From Achatina immaculata (taxonomy: Eukaryota; Mollusca; Gastropoda; Stylommatophora; Achatinidae), in assembly GCA_009760885.1 (NCBI GenBank), contig CM019715.1, positions 23,587,642-23,651,641 of the forward strand: a stretch of 64,000 bases of DNA, in the 5' to 3' direction. Shown piece after piece: positions 43,166-54,312 of this stretch. Both the position numbers and the translations under genes were made by a program. Under the pieces are notes generated by a model, which was not told where the DNA came from, did not search any database, and saw only the letters and a program-made list of their open reading frames with translations. Position 1 is the first letter of the stretch; every line of letters starts with the position of its first letter.

Positions 43166-44119
43166 AATGTATCTGAAATATAACCAAAGCATTGACCCTC
43201 TATAGAGTCTCATCAGAAATTATTTCTCAGCACAATGATTCACTAGCAACATCTCCGTATGTCTCGAACTCATCTTTCTGTATTTCTGTCCTTGAGAGTT
43301 GATTCTAATCTAAAATTTCACAAACGAGATAACATTTTCTTTAATCAGAGTATCAATTATTTGATGATCGATAACGTCAGTATTATAGCAGTTCTGTTTA
43401 TAGTCATATAGTTCTAACTGCCATTCATGTACTATCATGTGCACTGTATTTTCACATTTCTTGTCATTACTACGCTACCACCTCTGACCCACTGACCTCT
43501 TCTCGTCCATGTCCTCTACGTTTTCATTGCAGTGTCCTACTTCCATGTTCTCATCATTTATTTTTTTCTTCACAATAACCTACATATCGGACATTCAGTT
43601 CAAATTTGAATTTGATGAAATGTTTGTCCGGAGACACGTCAATTTTAAGCTTCACGTATAAAGAAATTCCCCCATTATCAAGCGATATGTCCCGGGCAAT
43701 CAATCGACCGCCATTGGGAATTTATAGCCGTTTTTGTATCAAGATACACCGACGACAGAAAGAGGCAGTGCAGAAGGCTGTGCAATTTCGATTTGAAAAT
43801 TTTTACGTGTTTTTTTAAAAAATTAATCTCTGATGCCAAATGATTTCTACATTAAAAAATTTGAAAAGGTATTCCTCGGTCTTTGTCAGACTTTGGGATA
43901 TCTTCCGATAATCAAGACTGCTTTGTACTTATGCTTGATGAATATCGGATGATAGTGTGAATGGGGGTGTGGCTTAGAAAGCTACTTAAGAGACAGAGAA
44001 GTTCTCAAGAAAAGCAAATTAATCTGGTTAAGACCCTATCATAACGGGAGGTAGTTCAAGAAAACAGAAACAATGGTCATATCCCGAAAGAAAACCCTAC
44101 CTAGATCCTGTTCTAAGAT
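43166..44119. other. unassigned sequence
   Basis: No gene recognised; the last 100 bp may be the decayed upstream part of the LINE below. Confidence 0.35.
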
Positions 44120-44560
44120 ATAAGAAACAACCTGAGACAAGTGCATACATTTAAATAACTGGGCACTGGAGAGACATCAAATGGGAAATGCTATTCTGAA
44201 ATCAAGAATAGAATATGCTATGCCAAAACAGCTTTCCAACAAATGAGAAACATCCTGTGCAATGCATCTCTATCAGTGAACATCAGAAAGAGAGTTCTAA
44301 AATGAGCCTATGGAAGTGAGTCACAGACAGATCAATGGAAAGATCACTAGAAGCAACAAAGATGTGCTCCATTATAAGAATGTTAAGAATACCATGGACA
44401 GCTAAGATGACAGACAGGGAATGTCTAACAAAAGCAAATGTAGATAGGAACTTACTTAAATCTATAAGAAAACAACAGTCATAATTCACTGGACATACAA
44501 TACAAGGAGCAGAAGCATGACCACCAACGCCTATCGGCATGGCACATCATCATGATGATG

Positions 44561-44565
<5 letters not shown>
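44120..44565 (+). pseudogene. LINE family A carboxyl end, third copy
   Basis: Broken plus frames read NGKCYSEIKNRICYAKTAFQ, QMRNILCNASLSVNIRKRVL, a stop, YGSESQTDQW, LRIPWTAKMTDRECLTKANV, DRNLLKSIRKQ, FTGHTIQGAEA and an end PIGMAHHHDDD read from the tail ggcatggcacatcatcatga. Several stops and a missing GRP region separate it from a working element. The ATG/ATC-rich tail passes into TA repeats. Confidence 0.8.

Positions 44566-44631
<66 letters not shown>
44566..44631. repeat. (TA)n microsatellite at LINE tail
   Basis: About 33 TA units directly after the family A 3' end. Confidence 0.97.
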
Positions 44632-44633
<2 letters not shown>

Positions 44634-45127
44634 GAACTACACACCCTTACTTCTGGAATTTAGGAGATTTCATTTAAATTTCTATTTTATACTCAGTAAT
44701 TAATGTAAATGCCCCTAATGAACAAAATTTCCACGGCATTATGGGATATAGATTAAAAACTGTCTTGTTTTTATTATGAGGTTCAAACCTAAATTTTGGC
44801 ACGAGGTTCTGCTATCGCATAATTAGAACAAAAGGTGAAAAGATAATTTGGGGGAAAAAAAATAAAAGAAAGTTAAACATTTCAACAGGCCCAATAATAT
44901 CTCTTCCACAGACATGTAGGAAACGTTAAAGTTTGCCAAAGACGTAAACAGAACAAGGAGCAAGGAAACAGAATGTGGGAAACAAAGTTAATGAAATTAA
45001 CAGCCGTTGCTCAGGCGTGGCTAGAACGTAAGGTCGTAGAGCGTGACGAAAGCATACGAAACACAGCTTCACTGAAAGGTTAAATAACAATGTGTAATAG
45101 TTCGTTCTGTGTCACAAGATTGTTTTG
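44632..45127. other. unassigned sequence
   Basis: Nothing recognised. Confidence 0.4.
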
Positions 45128-45795
45128 AAGTAGGTAGATGTTACCTATTTCTGCAAGCTATCAGGTACAAGCAGGTAGTTGTTTTCTGTTTGTATACTGT
45201 CAGATATAAGCAGGTAGATGTTACCTGTTTATGGAGGCTGTCAGGTATAAGCAGGTAGATGTTACCTGCTTGTGGAAGCTGTCAGATATAAACAGGTAGA
45301 TGTTACCTGCTTGTGGAAACTATCAGGTATAAGCAGATAGATGTTACCTGCTTGTGGAAGCTGTCAGGTGAAAGCAGGCAGATGTTTTCTGTTTGTGGAA
45401 ACTATCAGGTATAAGCGGGTAAATGTTTTCTGTTTGTGGAAGCTATCAGGTATAAGCGGGTAGATGTTGCCTCAGTTTGTGCCAGAAGACAGTTTTGAAG
45501 CAGGTGGATGTTTTCTGTTTGTGCGAGCTGTCAGGTATAATCAGGTAAATGTTACCTATTTGTGAAGGCTGTCAGATATAAGCAGATAGATGTTACCTGT
45601 TTGTGAAATTCTGTCAGGTATAAGCAGGTAGATGTTATCTGTTTGTAGAAGCTGTCAGGTATATGCAGATAGATGTTATCTGTTTGTGGAAGCTGTCAGG
45701 TATATGCAGATAGATGTTATCTGTTTGTAGAAGCTGTTAGGTATATGCAGATAGATGTTACCCGTTTGTACAACCTGTCAGGTACAAGCAGGTAA
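45128..45795. repeat. ~41-bp degenerate minisatellite (~16 copies)
   Basis: The unit is aagcaggtagatgttacctg, tttgtggaagctgtcaggta, t. Several units have ttttctg for ttacctg. Its right end runs straight into a SINE. Confidence 0.94.
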
Positions 45796-45925
45796 ATGTA
45801 GATTCCTTTCTCTTCCAACCTCCAGAAGAAGCAGGTTCCCCAATTCTTCATCTGGACTACTGGGGCGTCTCCAGCCAGATTCGAACCACCGACCTTAGAC
45901 ACCATAAACAAGTGAGCTAACTATT
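45796..45925 (-). mobile_element. tRNA-derived SINE head
   Basis: Minus-strand A-box-like TAGCTCACTTGTTTATGG and B box GGTTCGAATCTGG (about 45879-45891) are separated by about 20 bases. The body then reads ctggagacgccccagtagtc. The short A-B gap suggests a deletion within the head. Confidence 0.72.
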
Positions 45926-46548
45926 TCTCTTACATGTCCTATATGTGGATGGTTCTACCAACATGTTATTAATTTTACTGGCTATAACAAAAAAATAACC
46001 TGCGTTTGTTGTTGCTCTGGCCAAGACCTGCGATTCCCTTTTATTTTATTCCCCATTTTTACATGTTTCCTTCTGGTAAATATGCATCGCGCATGCGCAG
46101 CCCTATAGATTTGTCATTTCTTTCACAAGGTCTTTTTAGTTCTAGTGAATGTATGAAATATCTCTCTCGTGCGTGTAATGCAGATGCCTTTTTTATATCA
46201 CATTTTATACATCACATTCATGTAATATTTGACGATGAAGATAGAAAATGAGAAAAGTCCCATACATGATGCCAGATAAAGTGGGAGGAACTGAGCCTTA
46301 GATAACCCTCTGTGAAATGGAAAATTTAGATATCTAAACATAGATTCTTGGTAGGCTTTTAATTCTTCACAATCCGTCAATCTTCTCTGACCCAGCTGTT
46401 TAAGAGAAATGTTCACGAACAGAATATTTTGCTACCACTTAACAAGAACACGTTTATCAATAGCATGATTTATTTTATTCCATCTCGTGTTCCAAATGTT
46501 TAAAATTTTGCTAAAGGATTGTCTTTATTACACTCCTGACACTTTCAC
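45926..46548. other. unassigned sequence
   Basis: No gene recognised. An 81-codon plus frame and a 72-codon minus frame overlap without motifs. Confidence 0.4.
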
Positions 46549-47398
46549 ATGTGTTCTAGTCCTGGACAAAAAATTTCTGTACAGCAGGTGTTCTAGTCCT
46601 GGACAAAAAATTTCTGTACAGCAGGTGTTCTAGTCCTGGGCATAAAATATCTGTACAGCAAGTGTTCCAGTCCTGGACATAAAATATCTGTACAGCAGGT
46701 GTTCTAGTCCTGGACATATAAAATCTCTGTACAGCAAGTGTTCTAGTCCTGGACATAAAATATCTGTACAGCAGGTGTTCTAGTCCTTGACATAAAATAT
46801 CTGTACAGCAAGTGTTCTAGTCCTGGACATAAAATATCTGTACAGCAGGTGTTCTAGTCCTGGACATAAAATATATGTACAACATGTGTTCTAGTCCTGG
46901 ACATAAAATCTCTGTACAGCAGGTGTTCTAGTCCTGGACATAAAATATCTGTACAGCAGGTGTTCTAGTCCTGGACATAAAATATCTGTACAGCAGGTGT
47001 TCTAGTTCTGGACATAAAATATCTGTACAGCAGGTGTTCTAGTCCTTGACATAAAATCTCTGTACAGCAGGTGTTCTAGTCCTGGACATAAAATCTCTGT
47101 ACAGCAGTTGTTCTAGTCCTGGACATAAAATATCTGTACAGCAGGTGTTCCAGTCCTGGACATAAAATATCTGTACAGCAGGTGTTCTAGTCCTGGACAT
47201 AAAATCTCTGTACAGGTGTTCCAGCCCTGGACATAAAATCTCTGTACAGCAGGTGTTCTAGTCCTGGACATAAAATCTCTGTACAGCAGGTGTTCTAGTC
47301 CTGGACATAAAATCTCTGTACAGCAGGTGTTCTAGTCCTGGACATAAAATCTCTGTACAGGTGTTCCAGCCCTGGACATAAAATCTCTGTACAGGTAT
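46549..47398. repeat. 37-bp minisatellite (~23 copies)
   Basis: The unit is gtgttctagtcctggacata plus aaatatctgtacagcag. Two units near 47212 and 47356 lack the same short cagcag segment and share the cagccctgg variant, marking a multi-unit duplication. Confidence 0.97.
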
Positions 47399-47506
47399 TC
47401 TACTCTTCTACCTGTAAGTTAAGATCTCCACACACTCTTCCGTGTGGAGACTGTACAGAGTAATGGTGATTAACCTTCATCAATCTTACCACTGTTTTAT
47501 GAATGG

Positions 47507-48339
47507 GATAGCGACTGCAGTAAAACTGGTTCAAATAATAAGATAGATAGAGGCGTATGGTGCAGTTTTACAAGGCGGTAGAAGGAGTGAGTAAATGAGA
47601 AAAAAACGAATAGAAAGTATGAGAGCAAGATCAGAATGCATAAATTAAAAACATACAATATGCAATATTTCGGCGTGAGCCTCTTTCGAGGATTACATAC
47701 ACAAACAAACACGACATATACAAGGGGTACCATGTAGACCTGCGGCGTGAGAAATAGCCAGAGGACACAAGCTTGGGGCAAAATCTTTGGGGCTCCTATC
47801 AGGATCTGGAGAGGACTGCGGGCTTTGCCATGTCGCCAGGGATCAGGATCTGAAGTGACCAACAACCTCGAAGGCAGAAGAAAAAGAAGATACTCGTAAC
47901 TAACAGAAAAACTTATCTTGGTGGCATCCTCCTATGTAGGGATCACAAGAATGCGTGTCCAACTGACGAGACATAGAGACCACGGGGGCCACAAAGGATA
48001 GCAGATGAAACCAATCTGAAATAAGAAGCTATCGAAAGACGATAGGTGAAGTGGGGAGGGGGGGGGAGGGCAATAGACACGTGTAGGCCGCTAGAAAAGC
48101 AGGTGTCGCGGGGGGGGGGGAGAGATAATGATTGAAGAACGAACAGAAGGGGACATAAACACCTCTAAAGCGCTAGAGACGCAAATCGAGGTGCGAAGAG
48201 GGGAGGGAAGCAGGGAGATAATACGAAACTGGTGAATGGAGGACAAGACTCTGATGGGTAAAAACACGGTAGAAAGCTAGGAGAACGAAACAAGAAAGTA
48301 GAGTATAAATCGTAGATAAAATGTGGAAAACTAAAGAAG
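47507..48339 (-). mobile_element. Penelope-like element 3' noncoding region, copy 2
   Basis: Shares gcgactgcagtaaaactggt, atttcggcgtgagcctctt, tacatacacaaacaa and purine-rich tracts with 14405-15056, but holds an extra ~190 bp around 47715-47890 that copy 1 lacks. Confidence 0.78.
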
Positions 48340-49000
48340 TTACAGAAAGCTTAAGATATTATTAATTCCAGTTTTGGTGGAGACAGCCAGCCTGGAAAAT
48401 AAGGCGCTGTTCTAGGACCCTCTGAGATCACACATCAGCAGAACAAGAGCGGACCGCACTAACAGAAATGTCATGTTTTCTCCTGTGGTTGCTAAGGCAA
48501 AAATGTTTTGCCACAGGTGTCCAAGCCTTCTTAGAAATATCGTTAAGATGTTGACGAAAACGATCTTCTAAGCGTAAGCCAGCCTCCCCTATATACTTCA
48601 TGCCACAACGTTTGCACATAATAGCATAAATAAACATTTCGTGAAGTGCAGGTGAAACCCTCCTGAAATGATAACGTGGAAAGATATCTGGCTAGCCTCG
48701 ACAACAAACGAGCAAGTGTTGCATCTGCGAAGTCTGCAACGTCTGGTACCATAAAAAGTGTCGTCTGTCTTAATGCGACTTCGAACTAAAAGGTCCTTGA
48801 GGTTCTTGTCAGGTCTGTAGACCACCACTGGGGATTCTTCAAAGAGTTCACGTGTATCAGGCTCGGTCTGGAGGAAATGGAGATGGGAAACAGTATGTTT
48901 CTAACTGTCAAACTATGGGGGTGTTGCGTGAGTACCAGTTTAATTCTGTCCGAGCTACAGGGCGGTTTAGGAGTGAGGGCTAGTTGCCACGATATATGAC
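48340..49000 (-). pseudogene. Penelope-like element: thumb, linker and GIY-YIG endonuclease, broken
   Basis: Penelope-like elements encode a reverse transcriptase followed by a GIY-YIG nuclease that nicks the target. On the minus strand, from 48970 downward: RIKLVLTQHP, frameshift, LHFLQTEPDTRELFEESPVV, VYRPDKNLKDLLVRSRIKTD, GTRRCRLRRCNTCSFV, frameshift, then IYAIMCKRCGMKYIGEAGLR, RFRQHLNDI and PVAKHFCLSNHRRKH. IYAI and YIGEAG are the GIY and YIG halves; the spaced CxxC-type cysteines are usual before them. A TGA at about 48428 replaces the CGA codon of copy 1, and one extra base near 48380 shifts the final GINN-x-LSFL segment. The reverse transcriptase palm is missing. Confidence 0.88.
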
Positions 49001-49017
49001 TGATGTATATCAGCACC

Positions 49018-49129
49018 GGTAGCAGTAGCAGTAGTAATAATAGCATTAGCAATAGTAGTAACAGCACAGCAGTAGCACAACCAGTAGCAGTAGTAGCTGC
49101 AATAGCAGCAGTATCAGTAACATTAGAAG

Positions 49130-49161
<32 letters not shown>

Positions 49162-49385
49162 TATAAATATTAGCAGTAGTAGTAGTATAAATATTAGCAG
49201 TAGTAGTAGTAGTAGAAATATTAGTAGTAGTAGCAGTAGTAGTAGTAGTGGTAGTAGAAATGTTAGTAGTAGTAGTAGTAACAGTAGTAGTAGTATAAAT
49301 ATTAGTAGTAGTAACAGCAGTAGTAGTATAAATATTAGTAGTAATAGAGATATTAGTAATAGTAGCAGCAGCAGCAGTAGCAAAA
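49018..49385. repeat. (AGT)n-rich trinucleotide tract
   Basis: AGT units mixed with AGC, AAT and ATA over about 370 bp. It starts where the Penelope-like copy ends. The minus strand gives long Leu-rich frames without meaning. Confidence 0.96.
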
Positions 49386-49764
49386 ACGGGAGCAGTGTTT
49401 GAAATTTGTCAGCTGAAAATTTCAGTGAAGAAACCTGTCGGGGTATGACTCTTCAAGCACAGGGAAGTGAAAGTTCCAGCAAATGTAATAAAGTGAAATG
49501 TGAATAGTGAAAATATAATCTAGAGATCACGTAACAAAAGGAGGAAATCAAAGTCTCTGCGAGACATCACGAACATGGGAATGAAGACCTAGCAACGTCT
49601 CTGACAACACGTCCCCTTCATTTGTATGGCCACATGACCTGGGTTAAGGTGGCAAAGACCATTTTTCGGGGTCAAGGACCTGAGAAAACTGGAGCAGAAA
49701 ACCCGAAACGGGGGGTGGATGAACATTAAACAGACGTTAAGAGCAACAAAAAAAAAAACATCGG
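49386..49764. other. unassigned sequence
   Basis: Nothing recognised. Confidence 0.4.
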
Positions 49765-50106
49765 GATTTCCGAGGACAGGCATAACTGTAGAGAAATGCT
49801 AGTAGACTCGTCCAAGGACAGGCATAACTGTAGAGAAATGCTAGTAGACTCGTCCGAGGACAGGCATAACTGTAGAGAAATGCTAGTAGACTCGTCCGAG
49901 GACAGGCATAACTGTAGAGAAATGCTAGTAGACTCGTCCGAGGACAGGCATAACTGTAGAGAAATGCTAGTAGACTCGTCCGAGGACAGGCATACCTGTA
50001 GAGAAATGCTAACAGACTCGTCCGAGGACAGGCATACCTGTAGAGAAATGCTAGTAGACTCGTCCGAGGACAAGTATACCTGTAGAGAAATGCTAACAGA
50101 CTCGTC
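49765..50106. repeat. 42-bp minisatellite (8 copies)
   Basis: The unit is gaggacaggcataactgtag, agaaatgctagtagactcgt, cc. At 14 codons per unit the frames on both strands stay open. Confidence 0.97.
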
Positions 50107-50492
50107 AGTATATAACTGCTGCTTGAGTTGTAGAATCATTACCATCATTATCATCCTCATCTGTGTATATTATGATCTTTCGTTAATTATCTGCCACAGC
50201 TACAAAATAATCATTATCTACACAGTCTTGTTTTATTTTTACGAATGAGAATCTTGAAATTTCAGCATCGAGTACACAGCCTTATATGTATGTCAAGGAC
50301 GACATTAAAAAAAAGCATGAAAGGTTTGCATTGAAAATGTATATATCTAAATGAACATTCTTGTCCGATCACCCCGTTTTAGTCATAAATATGATTAGAC
50401 AGTGTGAATTGGATAAACATTGCCATTAACAGTCTTTCATTCACAGAAAAACATTGCCATTAACAGTCTTTCTTTCACAGAAAAACATACTT
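50107..50492. other. unassigned sequence with short duplication
   Basis: aaacattgccattaacagtc is duplicated at about 50412 and 50449 (37-bp spacing) just before an RTE-like fragment. Confidence 0.5.
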
Positions 50493-50870
50493 AATTCATA
50501 AATACCTTTGAATATAAGTGCTACAGAAGAGTACGTCATATATCATGGGCACAAAAAGAAAGAACAAATATATCCATACTACAAGAACTTAATATTGAAG
50601 AAGGCTGGCTAGTAAAGAGGATTAAACAGATAAAACTTCAATATTTTGGACACATTAAACGTCATGAGAATTTAGAGAAGACCGTGTTGGAAGAGTACAT
50701 AATGGGAAAAAGAAAGAGAAGAATACCAAGGCGAAGATGGCTGCAAGACATCGTTGATAATCTGCAAATGACTGCATCAGCAGCAGGCCATCTTGCTCAC
50801 CACCGGGAGGCCTACAGTAGAGCTGTTAGGGAGGCAAAGCTCCTCAAGGGACATGCAAATGACTGACTAA
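50493..50870 (+). pseudogene. RTE-like LINE carboxyl end, frameshifted copy
   Basis: Nucleotides align with 28890-29260. In changing frames it encodes the LNIEEGWLVKRIKQ, FGHIKRHENLEKTVLEE, YIMGKRKRRIPRRRWLQDI and HLAHHREAYSRAVREAKL blocks, ending GHAND. Frameshifts separate the 5' third from the 60-codon open frame at 50684-50866. In the tail, tgactgac replaces the TGAA repeats of other copies. Confidence 0.82.
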
Positions 50871-51046
50871 CAATACTAGCAATCACAGCATAGCAATACA
50901 CACCTTACTTTCTTTCTAAGAAAGACATGCGTTACTTTCATTCATAGACAAACATAGATTGCTTTATAAAATCCGCACAACAAGAAAGTTATGTCAGTTG
51001 ACACCAAGTAATTATCTCGTTGACTTCCCCAACAGTTCTTCTAGAC

Positions 51047-51227
51047 CAGGAGCAAGCAACCCTGCGTCCCACGAGTGGCAGGCTATCGACTCCTGACATA
51101 AGCGAATCAAATGTTTGCCATGTTATTATTATTACTCTGATGTATTAGCTATAGTGATAAATGTAGACTACCAACCACTCACAGACACAGCGTCCGCCCA
51201 TGAATGGAAGAAGTTTGCCGACCCCTG
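51047..51227. mobile_element. hAT-like MITE, 181 bp
   Basis: The left end caggagcaagcaaccc and inverted right end caggggtcggcaaact are imperfect terminal inverted repeats. Flanking octamers ttctagac and atccaggc agree at five of eight positions, weakly consistent with an 8-bp hAT duplication. No coding capacity. Confidence 0.5.
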
Positions 51228-51252
51228 ATCCAGGCATACATTTCGTCTACAT

Positions 51253-51566
51253 CAGAGTTTCCCAATTAACAAAAGTCCACGAACTCCCTGCTGTTTCAAA
51301 ATCCAGGCCATGGACCCCCAAACTTTGGAAAAGTTTATTATCTGTACGGTAGCTATGTGCTTTAAATGGAAAAGATGCTTTTTTCAGGTAATGTAGGTAA
51401 CATTTCCTGAGTAAACACGACACTGCACTAAAACGTTCTGTCCTCCACACGAGATTCACCTAAACATCGCTTGTTAAACGTTTTACAGACCTTTAGAGTT
51501 TCTGTCACGGACCCCCGCAATGGGGCCCCGCCGTGGGGTCCGCGGACCACCATTTGGGAACCACTG
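51253..51566. mobile_element. hAT-like MITE, 314 bp
   Basis: The left end cagagtttcccaattaac and inverted right end cagtggttcccaaatgg match over 10 of the first 13 positions and have the CAG-TTTCCCAA form of hAT elements. Flanking octamers gtctacat and gtaaagat agree at five of eight. ggacccc motifs lie inside both ends. Confidence 0.65.
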
Positions 51567-51572
51567 GTAAAG

Positions 51573-51732
51573 ATAGTCACATAAAATTTGCTCAGATAAT
51601 CACAAACAGTTAGGTCTAGATAGTCACACAGATTTTTGTCCAGATTATCACACACTTTTCATCCAGATAATCACATACGAATTCGTCAAGATAATCACTT
51701 GTAGTTTGCCCATATAATCACATACAGTTAAA
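51573..51732. repeat. degenerate ~29-bp repeat (~6 copies)
   Basis: Loose units like cagataatcacatacagttt with gtc spacers. Confidence 0.7.
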
Positions 51733-52342
51733 GAGTACAAATACAGCCAGAAAACATGAGACAGGAATGCTGTGATATTTCATGCATCAGAATGTGACAT
51801 TTTTGTTCTTTCTCCTTCTTTTCTTTTCCTTCGTTAGTACTAACTAGAGCTGGTTCATCTTTAGTTCTTCTTCTTCTTCGTTGGGCGTAAAATATCTTGC
51901 GCTGTAATCACAAGCCAGAGTTCATAGTCACAGCTCGTGCAGTATAACAGATCTGGAAATCAGGAAAGAGAGTTGTTTTCATCAGGATTTCAATGTTCAA
52001 TATAAAAGGATAAAACAAAATAAAACAGATCTCCTAAGTGGATGCCATAGTCCCAGTAGCAAAGGTTGTAGTGTTACTTCGACCTTACATATGGTTTGTC
52101 AGGGTAGTGGAGCTCGTCAAGAAGCTTGACACTTGTGTCTGTTCCAGAAGTTAAATGAATTTGTCAAAGATGACAGTTATTTCTTTTATTTTTTCACAAG
52201 TTCACGTCCTAACTTTTAATTTTCTAGACTTCAGATAAAAACAATGGGAGGTCATGAACAGACAATGTCCCAGGTAATCTACATTTGTACCTGTATGAAG
52301 AAAGTAAAACTAATGGAGAAGACGGAATCTATAAAGTGAATA
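51733..52342. other. unassigned sequence
   Basis: Nothing recognised. Confidence 0.4.
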
Positions 52343-52677
52343 TACCGTATTTCCTGAATAACCCACCCCCTCACCACTTCTGGTGTTTATTCATCAAATT
52401 ATCTTCTTCAGTATTCGACGTTTATTAGAGACCGGCGTCTATTCAAGGTAGATGTTTGTTCGCAAATACCAATTGCGGTTCTGCAGCATCGGTATTAGCC
52501 TGTACCTTACGTCTTTCGATAGAAATACAGAGATTTATGTACTGACCGGACGTTTATTTCAGACCCGGCGTTTATTTGAGTCATTCGTTTATTTGAAATA
52601 TGACTCCGTACTCACCCGGCGTTTAACTGAGACAGGTGATTGTTTCATACCCGGCGTGTGATCAAAGAAACGCGGTA
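52343..52677. mobile_element. MITE with terminal inverted repeats, 335 bp
   Basis: The left end taccgtatttcctgaat and inverted right end taccgcgtttctttgat share 12 of 17 bases. Inside, ccggcgtttatt-type words recur (about 52438, 52554, 52567, 52617 and 52651). No coding frame above 70 codons. The superfamily is not determined; TA at the ends is possible. Confidence 0.6.
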
Positions 52678-53407
52678 AATACAAAAAGTATATGCAATGT
52701 ATATACAAAGTATATAAAATGTATGTACAATGTTTATACAACAGTTCTCCGCCAAAACTAGTACACTTGAAATGTAACATGTGGGAAAATGAACATTTTA
52801 GCAAAGAAGCTGATGGGAAGAATCTAGAGAGACACACAGCGAAGAGTCATGACACAGGGAAGATTTTGCTGCATGTCTTGTCTCTTTATCTTATGAGATC
52901 TCTCTCGATGTCTTGTCTCCCCATCTCCCACTGTCAAATGCCAGACACTGGGGAAAATCTCCAGTGGGTGGAAAACGATTGCAATTTACGTGGCGGGGAT
53001 TTGTGGGCAGAATCTATGTGTAAAAAAAGGCTTTATTCTGATAAAATCTGAAGAGTTAAAGTTGAATCCATAAAGAGAAAAAAATATTACGGTCCTGGCT
53101 TTCGGCGATTGTTGAAGTGCAGAAGTCCAACTGTCCAGCCTCAAGACCTCTCTCTTGTGGTCTCGCCTTGCGAGTATTGCAAAGCTTAAGTCTTACCAGG
53201 GAAATAAGCAGCCTTAAGATGTTTTGAGTTTGGGAATGTCAGCTCTTTTTTGGCTCTCGACTCCAAGATTTTGGGGATTCTGACCTCAGCTGAATATGTA
53301 GTGTAAGTTTAGGACACTTTTAAATTCTCACTGACAGCCTCCATTGAATCATATATTGTAAATAAAAGTAACAATCAATATTAAAACAGAAAGGAAGCTG
53401 GATAGGT
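52678..53407. other. unassigned sequence
   Basis: A 119-codon plus frame (52692-53051) starts inside a short atgtatatacaa-like repeat and has no recognised motif. Confidence 0.4.
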
Positions 53408-53704
53408 TTCTCTGAGTTTCCGTGGACTGGAAAATGACTGGATCTCTGCAAGGTGAACACAGAAGACTGGAAAATAACTGGATCCCTGGAAGGTAAACAC
53501 AGAAGACTGGAGAATAATTGGATCCCTGGAAGGTAAACACAGAAGACTGGAAAGTAACTGGATCCCTGGAAGGTAAACACAGAAGACTGGAGAATAATTG
53601 GATCTCTGGAAGGTAAACACAGAAGACTGGAAAATAACTGGATCCCTGGAAGGTAAACACAGAAGACTAGAAAATAACTGGATCCCTGAAAGGTAAACAC
53701 AGGA
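53408..53704. repeat. 40-bp tandem repeat (~7.5 copies)
   Basis: The unit is gaagactggaaaataactgg plus atccctggaaggtaaacaca. Confidence 0.97.
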
Positions 53705-53984
53705 TACTTGTAGCACGATATCTTCTTCAATTCTTTATTTTTTTTTCTCCTTCTTTAATATGATTCTATATTAGTCTCGATTTCTTTTCTCATACATTAC
53801 AGTATATTTGTGTATATCATCATCCCTCATGTTCCCTTTTGTATTCTGTTACCTTTCCCTATTTTTATTGTGTTTTTGAATATATAATCCCTACAAGCAG
53901 ATCCTTAAAAGACGAGTTTTCTTCATATTTTGCTTCCTCAAATAAAAAGACGCTGAAGGTCGATGTTTCTAACAGACTTTTATC

Positions 53985-54312
53985 TTGTCGATGAAGACAC
54001 TGTCCGATGAGGCAGTCAGCGACCCATAGCTGATATGCTAGCTTCAGGGTTAGCGAACCATAGCTGACCAAAACCCTGTCCCACCTCTCCGTTGGTACCC
54101 CCATTAAGAGCCATAGCCTGGTTACCGTGGCATGGATCGCCATAGTCCCCATGGTGGTGGAGTCTGCTAAAGAAGCATTGCACATCCCCTGCTTTTTAGT
54201 TGTACTCCGGGATTTAAAAAGTAGCCGCCATAACAGGCTCCCACGCCGATACTATGCTGTACCTCAACATCCCCACAGCATAGGCTGCAAAGAACACCAG
54301 CTCGCAGTTACA
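53985..54312 (-). repeat. interspersed family X, full-length inverted copy
   Basis: aagacactgtccgatgaggc, agcgacccatagctgatatg, cccatggtggtggagtctgc and aagaacaccagctcgcagtt invert the family X reference copy. The plus-strand left end aagacactgtccgatgaggc is the end related to the 51-bp and 33-bp minisatellites. Confidence 0.82.

Noticed and set aside
45840..45925. Functional tRNA gene on the minus strand
   Set aside because: The A-B distance is too short for a tRNA and the stems do not pair.
49123..49383. Leu-rich frame that looks like a signal or transmembrane segment
   Set aside because: Product of the AGT trinucleotide tract read on the minus strand.
53320..53730. Cys/Leu/Phe-rich frames over 100 codons
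   Set aside because: They follow the 40-bp tandem repeat in three phases and have no domain.
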